The translations under genes were made by a program, and so were the position numbers. This document shows positions 48,960 through 60,642 of a stretch of 64,000 bases of DNA, in pieces. Below the pieces are notes generated by a model. That model was not told the origin of the DNA and ran no database searches. It saw only the letters and a list, made by a program, of their open reading frames with translations. The first letter of the stretch is position 1. Each line of letters begins with the position of its first letter. Origin of the DNA: Effrenium voratum (lineage: Eukaryota; Sar; Dinophyceae; Suessiales; Symbiodiniaceae); assembly GCA_963377175.1 (NCBI GenBank), contig CAUJNA010002724.1:376093-440092 (forward strand), written 5' to 3'.

Positions 48960-50640
48960 CTGTGAGAGTTTTGTGCGTCCGGATGTGCCTCACGTGGCCC
49001 CGCCCACGTTGGCCCAAGGCTCAGCCTGCTTCTGTTCCCACCGCTGACCAGCTTGCGTGTGCCTCAGCTGGAGTGGATAGCCAAATTCCACAATACGCAA
49101 ACAAAAGCAACAACCTCGGCACTTCACTAGGTACGGCCTCTCTTGATTTTAAGGCCATGTTCAGGTGGCATCGCTCCTCTTTCACTGCCCGCCGTTGCTC
49201 CCGTCAAAGTTCCCTGAAGCGGGCCCACGAACATATTGATCGTGTCAACTCGGTACAAATATGTTGGAATCAATAGGTAAAGCAGCTTACGCACGAGCCC
49301 TCGCCACGTCAAAGGCTTGGCCTACACCTGCAACAAAAGAAGCTGCAAGAACAATATTGAGAAGGCGTGTCGCAAAGTCGTTGCGAACCCTCTCCTTGAG
49401 CGCAAGCCCCAAGCCCTGACGTTGTCAGCGCCGAGTGAAAACACATCAAGGACACCACAACCTCCCCGCTCCTTCCCTTGTTCGCCAAGCAAAACACCGT
49501 TTGGCCGTGCGCAGGAACAGCAGCCACACATATCCTATTCCGTGCACGCCCTATTTGCCACCAACTTTGGATATAAAATCCAAGAACGTGTGGGCAAGCC
49601 AATCTCAACCCCGCAGGCAAGCAGAGTTGCTGAAGCAATATGTGCGAGTGACCAAAGAAATACACTAGCATCACTGACCAGGCTCTTGCGTCGCCCGCAC
49701 TGGTGAAACGCCCGGATTGCAAACAAACCTACATCCAACAAAAGATACAGAAGCCCCGTGAATGCATGCATTGCCTGTGAACACTTATTCGTCATGCCAG
49801 GTTTTGGCCTAAAATGCAGGAATCCCAATAGGAGACTTGGCTGGATTTGCCAAAGGCGCTTGCCCATTTCCCAATGGTCTACAATCTCCTCCGGCGCAAT
49901 GCTGGGCCCCGTGTTGGTTTCCTGATCGCACAGGCCTGGGCTCAGCAGATCTCAAGGTGCCCCCCTTCCCAACAAGATCAAACATGCGCGAAAATTGCAA
50001 AACTTCCTTAAAGGGGACGCACTGTTGTCCGAAGCCAAGCTGTCAGCTCGGAAGCGCAGGAATGGAAAAGAACAGCGGCTGACTGGCCCCAGGCTTGCTG
50101 CAAACCAGACGGCAATTTCCCGGAAGCGACAACGCCAATGCAGGCGACGGCCACATCAAGGCCAACCAAACTACGCCAAGCTGGAACAACCACCCCTGCA
50201 CAGATCTCGTGGCTGGAAACTAGCAAGCCCGCCAGGTCACCGTGGCCATAGTCGACCCCATCTTTGCACTTCTCCTGCAGCCACCTGGCAGGAGCAGCGC
50301 TGCTAGTGTAGTGAACTGACACGCGCTAGCCCTCGCCCTGGTCTGCCTTGTTTCCTTTCTTACGCCCAGCCGACTCTCCTCACAAACGCCCTCTGCGTGC
50401 CATCTCAACTGCGGTCACGCGCGAAAAGTTGCCCGTCGCGCGAAGCAAGTGGGAGCGTGCCACCACATGTGCTTCGAAACTCTGTGGCCTTGGCCAGCGC
50501 AAACCCTGTGCCAAACGGAGGCCCTTCGCTCATCGCTTTACGACCCATCAAAAACATAGTGTTGTCACGTCTTGGCATAGCAAATTCCGGTGAATAAATT
50601 AAACGGATGTCTGGCGCCCCGCAAAAGAAGCCTGCGATGC
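48960..50640 (-). pseudogene. Decayed coding-like region free of short elements
   Basis: Several minus frames read like protein in succession: PEFAMPRRDNTMFLMGRKAM and ATEFRSTCGGTLPLASRDGQ (50590-50405), SSHEICAGVVVPAWRSLVGL (50250-50190), DQETNTGPSIAPEEIVDHWE (49925-49870) and LPTRSWILYPKLVANRACTE (49610-49540). Frame changes between them suggest accumulated indels. It is also the longest stretch without any of families A-K. I recognise no domain; a retroelement fragment or dead gene is likely. Plus frames are open too. Confidence 0.4.
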
Positions 50641-51205
50641 ATGGGCTGGCATGCATTCCAGGAGGGATTGAGAAGGACATTCATGAGCGTTTGAGTGGGC
50701 TGGCATGCATTCCAGGAGGGATTGAGAAGGCATGGGCTGGCATGCATTCTAGGAGGGGTTGAGGACATCCATGCTTGGGCTGGATGTTGTCCAAGAGGGA
50801 TTGAGAAGGAAATTCATGAGGGCTTGCTGGCATGCATTCTACGAGGGGTTGAGAAGGACATTCATGAGGGTTTGGATGGGCTGGATGTTTTCCAAGAGGG
50901 ATTGAGAAGGACATTCATGAGAGGGATTGAGAAGGAAATTCATGAGTGGGCTGGCATGCATTCCAGGAGGGATTGAGAAGGACATTCATGAGCGTTTGAG
51001 TGGGCTGGCATGCATTCCAGGACGGATTGGGCAGGAAATTCATGAGGGTTTGCATGGGCTGGCCTGCATTCTAGGAGGGATTGAGAAGGAAATTCATGAG
51101 GGTTTGAGTGGGCTGGCAGGCATTCCAGGAGGGATTGAGAAGGAAATTCATGAGGGTTTGCATGCGCATGCATGTATTCCAAGAGGGATTCCAAAAGGGT
51201 TTGCA
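50640..51205. repeat. Satellite 1, 60-bp units
   Basis: Units of GGCATGCATTCCAGGAGGGA, TTGAGAAGGACATTCATGAG and GGTTTGAGTGGGCT, about ten copies, some shortened. Because 60 is divisible by three, frames remain open on both strands (20-residue protein repeats), which I regard as artefact. Confidence 0.9.
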
Positions 51206-51319
51206 TTGGCCAGTTCAACAGTAGTATTGGGCATGTTTTTCTTATTTTGTTTGGGGTGGATTCTAATTTAGTTTTGTGCAAATTCTAAAGTAGTATTGGG
51301 CCAACAACTTTTGCATGAA

Positions 51320-52320
51320 GCGCATTGCAAGGCTAGCATGCGTTTCAGGAGGCATTCAACATGAAACCCATTAGGATTTACATGGGTTGGCATGCATTTT
51401 AGAAAGGATTTAGCATGACATCCATGAGAGTTTGCATGGGTTAGTATGCATTTCAGGAGGCATTCAACATGAAATCCATCAGGATTTGCATGGGATGGCA
51501 TGCATTTTAGAAAGGATTCAGCATGCCATTCATGAGGGTTTGCATTGGTTAGTATGCATTTCAGGAGGCATTCAACATGAAATCCATTAAGGCTTACATG
51601 GGTTGGCATGCGTTTTAGACAGGATTCAGCATGACATTCATGAGGGTGTGCATGGATTTGCATGCATTTCAGGAGGTGTTCAGCATGAATTTCATGAGGA
51701 TTGGCATGGGCTAGCATGCATTTCAAGAGGGATTCAGCATGGAAATCATTAGATTTTGCATGTGCTAGCATGCATCCCAGGAGGCATTCAGCATAACGTT
51801 CATGAGGGTGTGCATGGATGTTGCATTCATTTCAGGGGTGTTCAGCATCATGTTCATGAGGTTTGCATGGGTTAGCATGCATTTCAAGAAGGGTTCAGCA
51901 TGGAAATCATTTAGATTTTGTATGGGCTATCATGCATCTCAGGAGGGATTCTGCATGACATTCATGAGGGTGTGCATGGATGTGCATGCATTTCAGGATG
52001 TGTTGAGCATGGATTAAATGAGGGTTTGCATGGGTCAGCATGCATTTCAAGAAGGATTCAGCATGAAATGCATTTTAGAAAGGGTTCAGCATGACATTCA
52101 TGAGGGCGTGCGTGGATTTTGCCTTCATTTCAGGTGTTCAGCATCAATTTCATGAGGGTTTACATGGGTTTGCATGCATTTCAAGAGGGATTCAGCATGA
52201 AAACCATTAGATTTTGCATGGGTTAGCATGCATCTCCGGGGTTCAGCATGACATTCATGATTTGTGCATGGATGTGCATGCATTTCAGGAGGTGTTGAGC
52301 ATCAATTTCCTTCGGGTTCA
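51320..52320. repeat. Satellite 2, diverged 60-bp units
   Basis: Units of GCATGCATTTCAGGAGGCAT, TCAACATGAAATCCATCAGG and ATTTGCATGGGATG, about sixteen copies. Recognisably related to satellite 1 but with a different consensus. Confidence 0.85.
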
Positions 52321-52480
52321 GTGACCATTAGCTTGGCCAGCGTTGCAGCCATGTCATCATTGAGCGATGATTCATGGATTGAACTTGCTGAATCAAATGT
52401 AGATAATTGGAGGGATCAGTATTTTTGTTTAAGAGGGAATCTGGTTCGCATTATTCAGGGTCTGGTTAATATTTAGTGCA
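52320..52480 (+). CDS. Short unique segment between arrays, possible exon
   Basis: Plus strand: ASVAAMSSLSDDSWIELAES then NVDNWRDQYFCLRGNLVRII. It is not repetitive until the last 30 bases, which begin satellite 3. The acidic, Trp-containing peptide looks protein-like, though codons are AT-ending. Confidence 0.3.
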
Positions 52481-53020
52481 TCAGGGTTCATGGGGGGTAC
52501 CCTTGCTGCCAGGGTCAATGCGTTGAGTTTGATGGTTTTTAAACAGGAATCTTAAAAGAAAGGGATCCCATAAATTTGTGGATTTTGGATAAATTTAGAA
52601 TCAAGTGTGGGATGAGCCAAGTGGAATGGACAGCTTGACCATGAATAAAGATAAAGGGATCATATCGATTTTTTTTATGGGGGAATCTGGTGAACATTAT
52701 TCAGGGTCTGGCTATTATTTAGTGCATCAGGGTTCATGGGGGATACCCTTGCTGCCAGGGTCAATGTGCTGATTTTGATGGTTTTTTTTTAAAAGGAATC
52801 TTAAAAGAAAGGGATCCCATAAATTTGTGGATTTTGGATAAATTTAGAATCAAGTGTGGGATGAGCCAAGTGGAATGGAAAGCTTGACCATGAATAAAGA
52901 TAAAGGGATCATATCGATTTTTTTTATGGGGGAATGGTTAGCATTATTCAGGGTCTCGTTATTATTTAGTGCATCAGGGTTCATGGGGAGTACCCTTGCT
53001 GCCAGGGTCAATGTCAAAAA
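52436..53020. repeat. Satellite 3, about 246-bp units
   Basis: CATTATTCAGGGTCTGGTTA recurs at about 52448, 52693 and 52941. Each unit includes GCATCAGGGTTCATGGGG, TTGCTGCCAGGGTCAATG and CATAAATTTGTGGATTTTGG. Two full copies plus a third partial copy. Confidence 0.9.
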
Positions 53021-53990
53021 CCATGCAAATCCCATGAAGGATGAGGGTTGGGAGCACTGACCCTGAATAAACATTAGATGCCAAAAGCATGCAAATCCCA
53101 TGGTAAATCAGGTTTTTTCTTGCATGCTCCCTGGATAAAGTCACTATGAAACCATGCAAATCCCATGGCAGAAGCATGCAAATCCCATAGTAAATCAGGT
53201 TTTTCTTGCATGATCCCTTGATAAATTCACTATGAAACCATGCAAGTCCCATGGGGGATGATGGTTTGGAGCACTGACCCTGAATAAAGATTAGATGCCA
53301 AAAGCATGCAAATCCCATGGTAAATCAGGTTTCCCTTGCATGATCCCTGGATAAATTCACTATGAAACCATGCAAATCTGGTGGGGATGATGGTTTGGAG
53401 CACTGGCCCTGAATAAAGATTAGATGCCAAAAGCATGAAAATCCCATGGTAAATCAGGTTTTTCTTGCATGATCCCTGGATAAAGTCACTATGAAACGAT
53501 CCCTGGATCAAAATTCACTATGAAACTATGCAAATCTCGTGGGGGATGATGGTTTGGAGCACTGACCCTGAATAAAGATTAGATGCCAAAAGCATGCAAA
53601 TCCCATGGTAAACCAGGTTTCCCTTGCATGATCCCTGGACAAATTCACTATGAAACCATGCAAATCTCGTGGGAGATGATGGTTTGGAGCACTGACCCTG
53701 AATAAAGATTAGATGCCAAAAGCATGCAAATCCCATGGTAAATCAGGTTTCCCTGCCATGATCCTTGGATAATTTCACTATGAAACCATACAAATCCCAT
53801 GGGGGATGAGGGTTGGGAGCACTGACCCTGAATAAAGATTAGATGCCAAAAGCATGCAAATCCCATGGTAAATCAGGTTGTTCTTGCATGATCCCTGCAT
53901 AAATTCACTATGAAACCATGCAAATCCCATGGGGGATGAGGGTTGGGAGCACTGACCCTGAATAAAAATCTGCATTTTGCATGGATCCCA
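53020..53990. repeat. Satellite 4, about 130-bp units
   Basis: CATGCAAATCCCATGG, GGATGATGGTTTGGAGCACT, GACCCTGAATAAAGATTAGA and CTTGCATGATCCCTGG per unit. AGATGCCAAAAGCATG recurs at 53294, 53423, 53582, 53712 and 53842 (spacing 129, 159, 130, 130); the 159-base step contains a 29-base internal duplication. Confidence 0.9.
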
Positions 53991-54372
53991 ATGGGAATTC
54001 AAGAGCTATTTGTGAGCTGGGGAACTGAGGATTCATTCATTCATTCATGTGGGGGGAAGGTGTTTTTGAATTAGTTTATATTATCTTGTCATCTTTTCAT
54101 ATTTTTTCACCGGGGAAAAAACGGTTAGCATTATTTATTGTATATTATTTATTATGTTTTCGGGAAATCGGTTAGCATTATTTATGGTATATTTACTAAT
54201 CGTAGGTCAACATTAAGACATGGCTTTTGCTGGGAGCTCAGAGGGCCACGTGCACAAAGGAAGCCAGGCAGTGTGTTTAGGAAGGGTTTTGCCAAAGTCT
54301 GCTCAGAAGGAACGCCAGCGAGCTACCCACCTCCCGGTACCTAACCTGTTAAATTGATCCCTTTCCTAGGAG

Positions 54373-54900
54373 ATGTCGAGCCCCAAAAAAGTGATAAGCG
54401 GATTCCCACCAGGGGTTGATTCATCTGGGCAGCGCTTAAGGCAACCTGCAGGAAAAGAGCTTCAAATAATTACTCACCATTGTTCGCCAAAACCCATTCT
54501 TCATAGAGCATCCTCATGGGCTTTCGCTCGTCTAACGCCCACAACAACTCGGCGAGCTCGAAAACTCATCGGCAGTCTGACTATTTCCAAGGGTCCCCGG
54601 ATGCGTGATGCTCTCCAACCAATCCTTTCGAGAACGGTGACCAGCGCCGAACAAGATCTGGTGGGATATGCGTTGCAGCCGGCGTGGAAAGCGTTCGGCG
54701 ACACACCTTGCTCGGGGTGTTCCACAAGACATATAGCCCCAGATTTCGGACACGAGACTATGGACGAGAGTTGGGCAACTGTTGCTGACGCACGCGGACC
54801 CACATGGCAAGCATTGGCCAACGAAGCTGGCCAGAAAAATGAGTGTTGGTGTTGATGATTCGGACTTTGGCGAGCATAAGAGGGGGAAAAGCGTGCCACT
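54373..54900 (+). pseudogene. Coding-like patch, strand undecided
   Basis: Plus: 160 codons including KLIGSLTISKGPRMRDALQP and DESWATVADARGPTWQALAN. Minus: HRSRKDWLESITHPGTLGNS and SACVSNSCPTLVHSLVSEIW. Codon use supports past coding, but all three minus frames and two plus frames are open. No domain recognised. Confidence 0.35.
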
Positions 54901-55149
54901 CAACAACTAAAAGAAATTGAAACATCCTGCTAAAACACTGAAGCAAAATCCTCAGCTTGAACCACTGCAACATCCAGGTTTGCTTGCTTTTCCCTTGCCT
55001 CATGGCCGCCTTGCAGTTGACCCACTTGCAACTTGCCTGCAGTTCTTTATGGTGGGCCTGAGGCTCGGGTGTCGAGAAGCCCGCCGCATCCCAGAGGGGT
55101 CTCACAATAGGAATGCCACCAAACAATTAATTTCCTTTTGACTCGCCTC

Positions 55150-56320
55150 AACACCCACTCCAAGAAAGGGTACCCTCAAAAACAACCTGAGCCGTACTAA
55201 TAACCAACAAGGAAAAAAAATAAACCCCAGTTTCTGACTTTAATAACCAAAAAACTAGTCAACATAGGTGTGCCTCTGTGCGAGGGTGTTGATTGTGGGT
55301 TTGCAAAAGGGAGCCAATCGGAAACCTCCATTTCGGGGCCCTAAGAAAAGAAAGATCCAAACAATGACCCCAAGAAACGCAACACATTGGCAAAGCCAAG
55401 CACCCGCGCCAAGCAGACGGCAGAGAGCGCCACGCTGCAAGCAACACTTGACACAACACGCAGAATGCCTCATAAATGTATGACTCCCAAAGCCCAAGGA
55501 AGAATAACACAAAACGTCAAGCCGAATTTGATCTGAGAAGTCTTCTCACTGACTTCCTGAGTGGAGCAGTTGCATCACAGCGTTCTTCCATTTCCAAGTG
55601 TTCAGAGTTCTTCGGGGTTCAGGGAGTCAGACGTTTTGGGCAGAAAACGTTTTTCGCCAGCTCACCCCGCATCAAGAGACCCTATGCCCTTACTCCCCGA
55701 TCGGTAGCTTCGAAAGGCCCCCGCTTTAGAAAGCAAGTTGGGATACCCCTCTAGCTCAAAGAGCTCCCTTCCATGCACCGCATCATGTCGCACCTGGTTC
55801 AAACATGGGTTGCCACAATGTCAAGTGTCCGCGGCTTCGGTACCATGGTTTGTCTCAAGTTTGTTGCGCCGGAAAATAACACCCGGGCAACAACAACGGG
55901 CCAAACAAGTCAACCCAAGAGGCAAACCATGCATGAAACGTAAGAACATGTCTTTACGCAAAACTAGGGCACGCAGATGCAAGCAGTCACACAAAGGGGG
56001 TCGCTCACAAGAGTCCCTGATCCTGTTTAATATGACTGTGTTGGGGGTGGCTTGAATGTCCAACTTTTTGGAGGGGGTTACGAAATCTCCAAACTTAAAT
56101 CCTTAGCCGCTTACGTCTACAGGGCGGTTCACCTAACCAAGCACTTCCCAGCTCAAGGGGTAAAGGCCTTAGAGCTAGGAAATCCATTTTGCAAGCGGGC
56201 CAAACCAAATTTAGCCCCCTTGATGTTTGAAAGAAACAAGGCCAAACAGGCGAGAAAAAACCGGTTGCCCCTCTTTGGGGCTCTTCAAGGCCAAGCTTTT
56301 TAGGGTGTGGCAATTCTGGC
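55150..56320. other. Stretch with weak coding-like patches only
   Basis: A minus patch at 55370-55440 (VALSAVCLARVLGFANVLRF) is hydrophobic and could be an exon end. A family J-like segment lies at 55295-55350. Nothing else supported. Confidence 0.3.
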
Positions 56321-56580
56321 AATACGAAATTTAGACAGGCAATACTAAAGAAAGTACCGAGAATCTGAGAGTAAGTCTGTTTGGCAATGCTAAAAAGCAA
56401 TATGAAAGTAACCACTGGGAATCTAAAAGTAAGGCCTGGCAATACTAAGTTTAGACTAGGCATTACACAACTTAGCACTGGGAATCCAAGAGCAAGTCCT
56501 GGCAATACCAAATTTAGCCTAAGCAACAACAAACTAGGTTCTGGTAATACTAAACTAAGCATTGGCAGTACCACACGGAT
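56320..56580. repeat. Degenerate 21-27 bp tandem repeat
   Basis: GGCAATACTAAGTTTAGACT, GGGAATCCAAGAGCAAGTCC and GGCAATACCAAATTTAGCCT alternate. On the plus strand each unit reads G-N-T-K plus three or four residues; on the minus strand L-x-L-V-L-P-G. Units vary in multiples of three, so the frame survives for about 70 codons. Confidence 0.75.
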
Positions 56581-56599
56581 ACTTAAGTCATCCAAGCTC

Positions 56600-57200
56600 C
56601 CTGCTCACAACCCCCGGAGGTGGGGGGGGCCTCACAATATTCACAGAAAACAAAGCGGCGGGCTATCAAGCTCTGGGGTGCGCATTGCCAGCGTAGTGGT
56701 TGCAGAAAGTGTTGACCCCCGATGGCGGGGCGGTCCCCAAGTTGTGGGCCAATGTGCTGATAGTTTGTACTTCAGCACGGTTTGAAGGAAACACATCTTA
56801 GATCTGCAGCACCTTTTGTTCTGGGGGGGGGGGTCTTTTGTTGGGGGCAGCACTGAAGGTAGACTTCAAGTGTTGCCTGAAGGGAAGCTGAAAGCCCAAA
56901 GGGACGCCCAAGGGCCCCACATTCGGATGACAACAAGGCAACTTCTTTGGGCACAGCACTGTTCAAAGAATAGTTTCCTATCTAGTTCTGTCTTTGTGTA
57001 TTCTGTTGATCGATTCATTCATGTATTCATACATGTCAATCACCTATTTATCTAATCATGTTGTTATTTTCTTTTGATGCTCAGGGATTTGTTGGCAGTT
57101 CACTAGTTCTTTTCAAAGGCATATAATGGTCCTTCTTGGTCAAACATTCGTAATTCTATGCATGAGCACTTGAGGAGCCTGATAAGGAAGAATTGCTCCG
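56600..57200. other. No gene recognised
   Basis: A plus frame (GVRIASVVVAESVDPRWRGG) near 56670 is weakly coding-like. The rest is low-complexity with G- and T-runs. Confidence 0.3.
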
Positions 57201-57460
57201 AGTTGGGTTACAACCACCCCCCGTTGTTGCTTGGAAAAAGCTCGCTGCAGAAGCTCTGTGTGTTGGGCTGAGAAGAGGGCGCAGCAACTGAGCAGGAAGC
57301 AGCACTGTATGAGTGCTACGACTGTAAGGGGGAAAGGGCCCATTCGATGTGGACCCCCTTCTGTGATACCAGTGGTTGATTCCTGCGACTCAGGTGGTGG
57401 CGTGAAGATGGGGAGTAACCCGGAACATCTGAGCTGCCCAGCCGGACCCAAACGCAAAAT
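57200..57460 (-). CDS. Possible exon or decayed coding region
   Basis: Minus: LRCSGLLPIFTPPPESQEST, TELLQRAFSKQQRGVVVTQL, GAILPYQAPQVLMH. Open for 105 codons. The plus frame is open as well. Unassigned. Confidence 0.35.
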
Positions 57461-57494
57461 GCAAAAGCAATGGTCGCCAAAATTAAGCTTCCTT

Positions 57495-57620
57495 CTAGTC
57501 GGTGGTTTTGATTGGTGGTTTGGAGTTGAACCTCTTGTTCTTTTAGAGGGTAAATGGGAAACGCCTCCTTCACCACCAAACCACGCTCCAAACCACCCAA
57601 ACCACCCAGACGGGAGTTGA
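57495..57620 (+). repeat. Family C element
   Basis: GGTGGTTTTGATTGGTGGTT at the left; CCAAACCACCCAAACCACCC at the right. Confidence 0.6.
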
Positions 57621-57825
57621 GACCTAGGAAAACACCCCTAAAAGGTCAGATCCGGTGATTCGGTTAACCCTGGCCCAGCCTGCCCTCCCAAAATGTCACC
57701 CCACGGGTTCCGAAGACTTGCTCGCACCTCGGAAAAAAAAGGGGGGGAAAAAAAACGTGAGGTCATGGACAAAATCCATGCCGATCTCCACCAGCCAGAC
57801 GGAATGGTTGATAAACAACGAACAA

Positions 57826-57936
57826 CTCTTGGTTGACGTTGGGTTTGGGGAGAAAAAAATTAAATCTTAGCAGTTAAGTGGGGGTTTCCCACTTAACCAC
57901 AACCAAAAATGTAAAATGTTTCCCAACAACCACCAT
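57826..57936 (+). repeat. Family E element, copy 3
   Basis: CTTGGTTGACGTTGGGTTTG, TTAGCAGTTAAGTGGGGGTT, CCCACTTAACCACAACC and AAATGTTTCCCAACAACC. Confidence 0.75.
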
Positions 57937-57939
57937 GAA

Positions 57940-58830
57940 CTGGTGGATTGTGTCCTCAAAGTTTCAGTGCGTCTCTTAGACTTCGGACGACTTGATCCAA
58001 AGGACCAGAGTATTTTCCGGGGATTCCTATCCTTCATGTTTCATGGTCGTCCAGGTAAATCGCAAAGGAAAACAAAAAGGAAACTAGCATTGCGTCTGTG
58101 GTGTAGGGGGTGTATATGCTTTTTTCCCAAGATATGAACCCCCAAAATGGGCAGGCGCCCCCTCCAAGAAACACACAACAACAAGCAGGTCCATCTGTGG
58201 GAATGGAGGCTTGAGAACTCCAACATTTGCGCAACGGTTCTCAGAACCTAAGAGGTGGTTCCCAGCAGGGTTCTGAGAGCCTTGGGGCAACAAGGCGATG
58301 TTTCTAACTATCCGTGAATTAGAAACAGGGCTCAAAACCGATTGTAAACCCACATGCTTGCAAAGACTTTGGCAAGACTATATAACTATCATTCAGCCAC
58401 TAACTAAGCCAGGTTGTAGATCAGAACCCCCCCAAAACAAAAGGTGTGCAGGTGTGGGGCCTGCAAATGCTCTGAGAACGTACGAAGTTCTTAGGCCCCT
58501 AAAGTTCCGACAGCCTTTCTGGGGCTGTCAAGGCGGCCACCCTCCGACCTCCATGTTGGAAGCCCGCCATACCAATTACCGCAGGGCCACAGGCAATCAG
58601 GTAAATACATCAAACAACAAAGGGGAACACATGCGTGGGGGCGGCGCTAAGATTAACAAAAACTCGGGCTGCATTTTGGAAGTGACCGGGTTGGGCCAGC
58701 CCTTTGGTTCAAACCGTCAAATTAGTTGCCACTGTTGCAGGTTCCTAGACAGGAAAAGAGCCAAGCATTTCTATAGCCCCCTGTGCTTGAAACTTGCGGG
58801 TTAGCCTCTCTAAGGAGGCCTGGGTGAGCC
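57940..58830. other. No gene recognised
   Basis: Includes a family J-like segment near 58060-58170. Open frames non-coding in character. Confidence 0.3.
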
Positions 58831-58837
58831 AAGCCCC

Positions 58838-58895
<58 letters not shown>

Positions 58896-58900
58896 TCTCT
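58838..58900. repeat. (CT)n microsatellite
   Basis: About 60 bases of CT repeat with two interruptions. Confidence 0.9.
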
Positions 58901-59057
58901 GGGGGCACCTCGTGCTCTGCAAACTTTGGCCCACATCTGGGATACTAACATGCGATGCGCTTATGAACTCGCCAACTCAATTTATGTGGTTTACGTGTTG
59001 CTTCTGTCGAAACCCATCCAAACAGGGGTACCCACTCCAAAAAAAGACTTTGGACAC

Positions 59058-59172
59058 TCTAGCAAGCTTGTTGTGACCGTCCGCCCCAATTGTCCTGCCG
59101 AAGCGCTCCATCTTCGCCTCACCCCACTTGCCCCCGACGAAGATGCCCCTGGGAACCTCGGACGTTCGGGGT
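59058..59172 (-). CDS. Putative exon, unknown protein
   Basis: Minus strand: EVPRGIFVGGKWGEAKMERF then GRTIGADGHNKLAR, ending at AGA/GTGTCC, a plausible donor; acceptor GTCCGAG upstream. Glycine-rich with G/C-ending codons. The other strand's open frame is clearly less protein-like. Confidence 0.65.
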
Positions 59173-59204
59173 TGACGTGTGCCATGGCCTTCTTGTTTGA
59201 CTTA

Positions 59205-59520
59205 ACCGTTTTATCTGCTTCGTTCTTTCATTCTTTTCATCGCGTCTTTCTTTCAATCGTTCTGTCTGTCTTTCTTCCTTTCTTGCTTTCTTTCCTTCCC
59301 TTTCCTTTCCTGTCCTTTCTTTTCGTTCCTTCCGCCCTTTCTTGATTCTCTTTCTTTCTTCCCTCCCTTTTTCTTTATTTGTCTTAATTACTTCTCCCTT
59401 TGTCTCTTTCATTGTTTTGCTCGTTCATTGTTCTTTCTTTTCGATTGCAGACTATCTGTCCGTCTTTCTGTCTGTCTAACTATCCATTCATCTACCTACC
59501 TGTCTGCCTATTAGGCCCCC
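59205..59520. repeat. TTTC/CTTT-rich pyrimidine tract
   Basis: TTTCTTTCAATCG, CTTTCTTCCTTTCTTGC, CTTTCCTTTCC and related for about 300 bases; the plus strand is almost all C and T. Confidence 0.85.
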
Positions 59521-59689
59521 CCGTGCCGGCAATTGACCAGCACTTGCTCAAAAATGGTTTTGTAGTCACTTAGATGTTTTTCCATCATCAAAGTGCAGTG
59601 AAAAGTCACTGTTGTTGAAAGAGGGGCGGCACGCTGGTGACACGCTCACATCCCAAAAAAGTGACCGCTCAACGCACATGTGCCAGCAA

Positions 59690-59800
59690 TTCGCCACCCC
59701 CCGACACGCCGTGACACGCCGTGACACGCTTTTGAAGAACCCCTCCAAACCTCAAACTTGCCTCCAAACCTCAAATTTGCCAGCCTCCCCTTTCCCCTGC
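59690..59800. repeat. Short direct duplications
   Basis: CACGCCGTGA twice (about 59703-59725) and CTCCAAACCTCAAACTTGCC / CTCCAAACCTCAAATTTGCC at about 59743-59783. Confidence 0.7.
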
Positions 59801-59969
59801 AAACCCCCCCCCCAAAGGACCCAGGAAGGTCACTTGTATAATCCCACAAATTGCATTAAGTACACATGAGTGATACTTAATAGCAAATTGTTTTTGCAGT
59901 CACCTAGACATAAAGTCACATCGTCTTGCCCAAAATCGATGTGCCGGCAATTGGCCAGCCATTAGAGGG

Positions 59970-60611
59970 GGCTTGTAGTTATTCTCTTTGTCTATCTGTC
60001 CATCTAGCTCCCTCTCTATCCACTTGTCTATCTCATCTCTCCATCGTCCGATCTATCTATCCACCTATCTATCTACCAACCTATCTGTCTGTCTATCTGC
60101 CTCTCTCTATCTATCTGTTTCTCGTCTACCTGTTTTTCCACCCGCCAAACAATCCTATCTATATCTACCTGCTGCGCTGCCTAGCTCTGTCTCTCCTCTA
60201 TCTACCTATCCATCTACCTATCCATCGTTCTACCTTTCTATTCCTCCAATTGTCTGTCTATCTCTCTTGTCTATCTATCCACCTTTCTATCTCATCCTTT
60301 TTTCTGTCTCTCTCTATCTGTCTATCTACATTATCTCTCTATCTATCTATCTATCTATCTACCTATACGCCTATCTCTCCCTCTCTTCATTTCTCTCTCT
60401 CTCTCTCTTTCTAAGTCTCTGCGTCTTTCTATCGTGCTATCTCTCCCTCTTGATTCTCTCTCTCTTTCTAAGTCTCTGCGTCTTTCTATCGTGCTATCTC
60501 TCCCTCTTGATTCTCTCTCTCTAGTCTGTCTATCTCCCTCTGTCTGTTTATGTCTCTAGCAGTCTGCCTATCTAAATGTCTGCCAACCTCAATCTGGATC
60601 TATCCATCTGT

Positions 60612-60642
<31 letters not shown>

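Noticed and set aside
50640..53990. CRISPR array or phage-type repeat locus
   Set aside because: Units are contiguous tandem satellites without unique spacers, and no cas-like gene is present.
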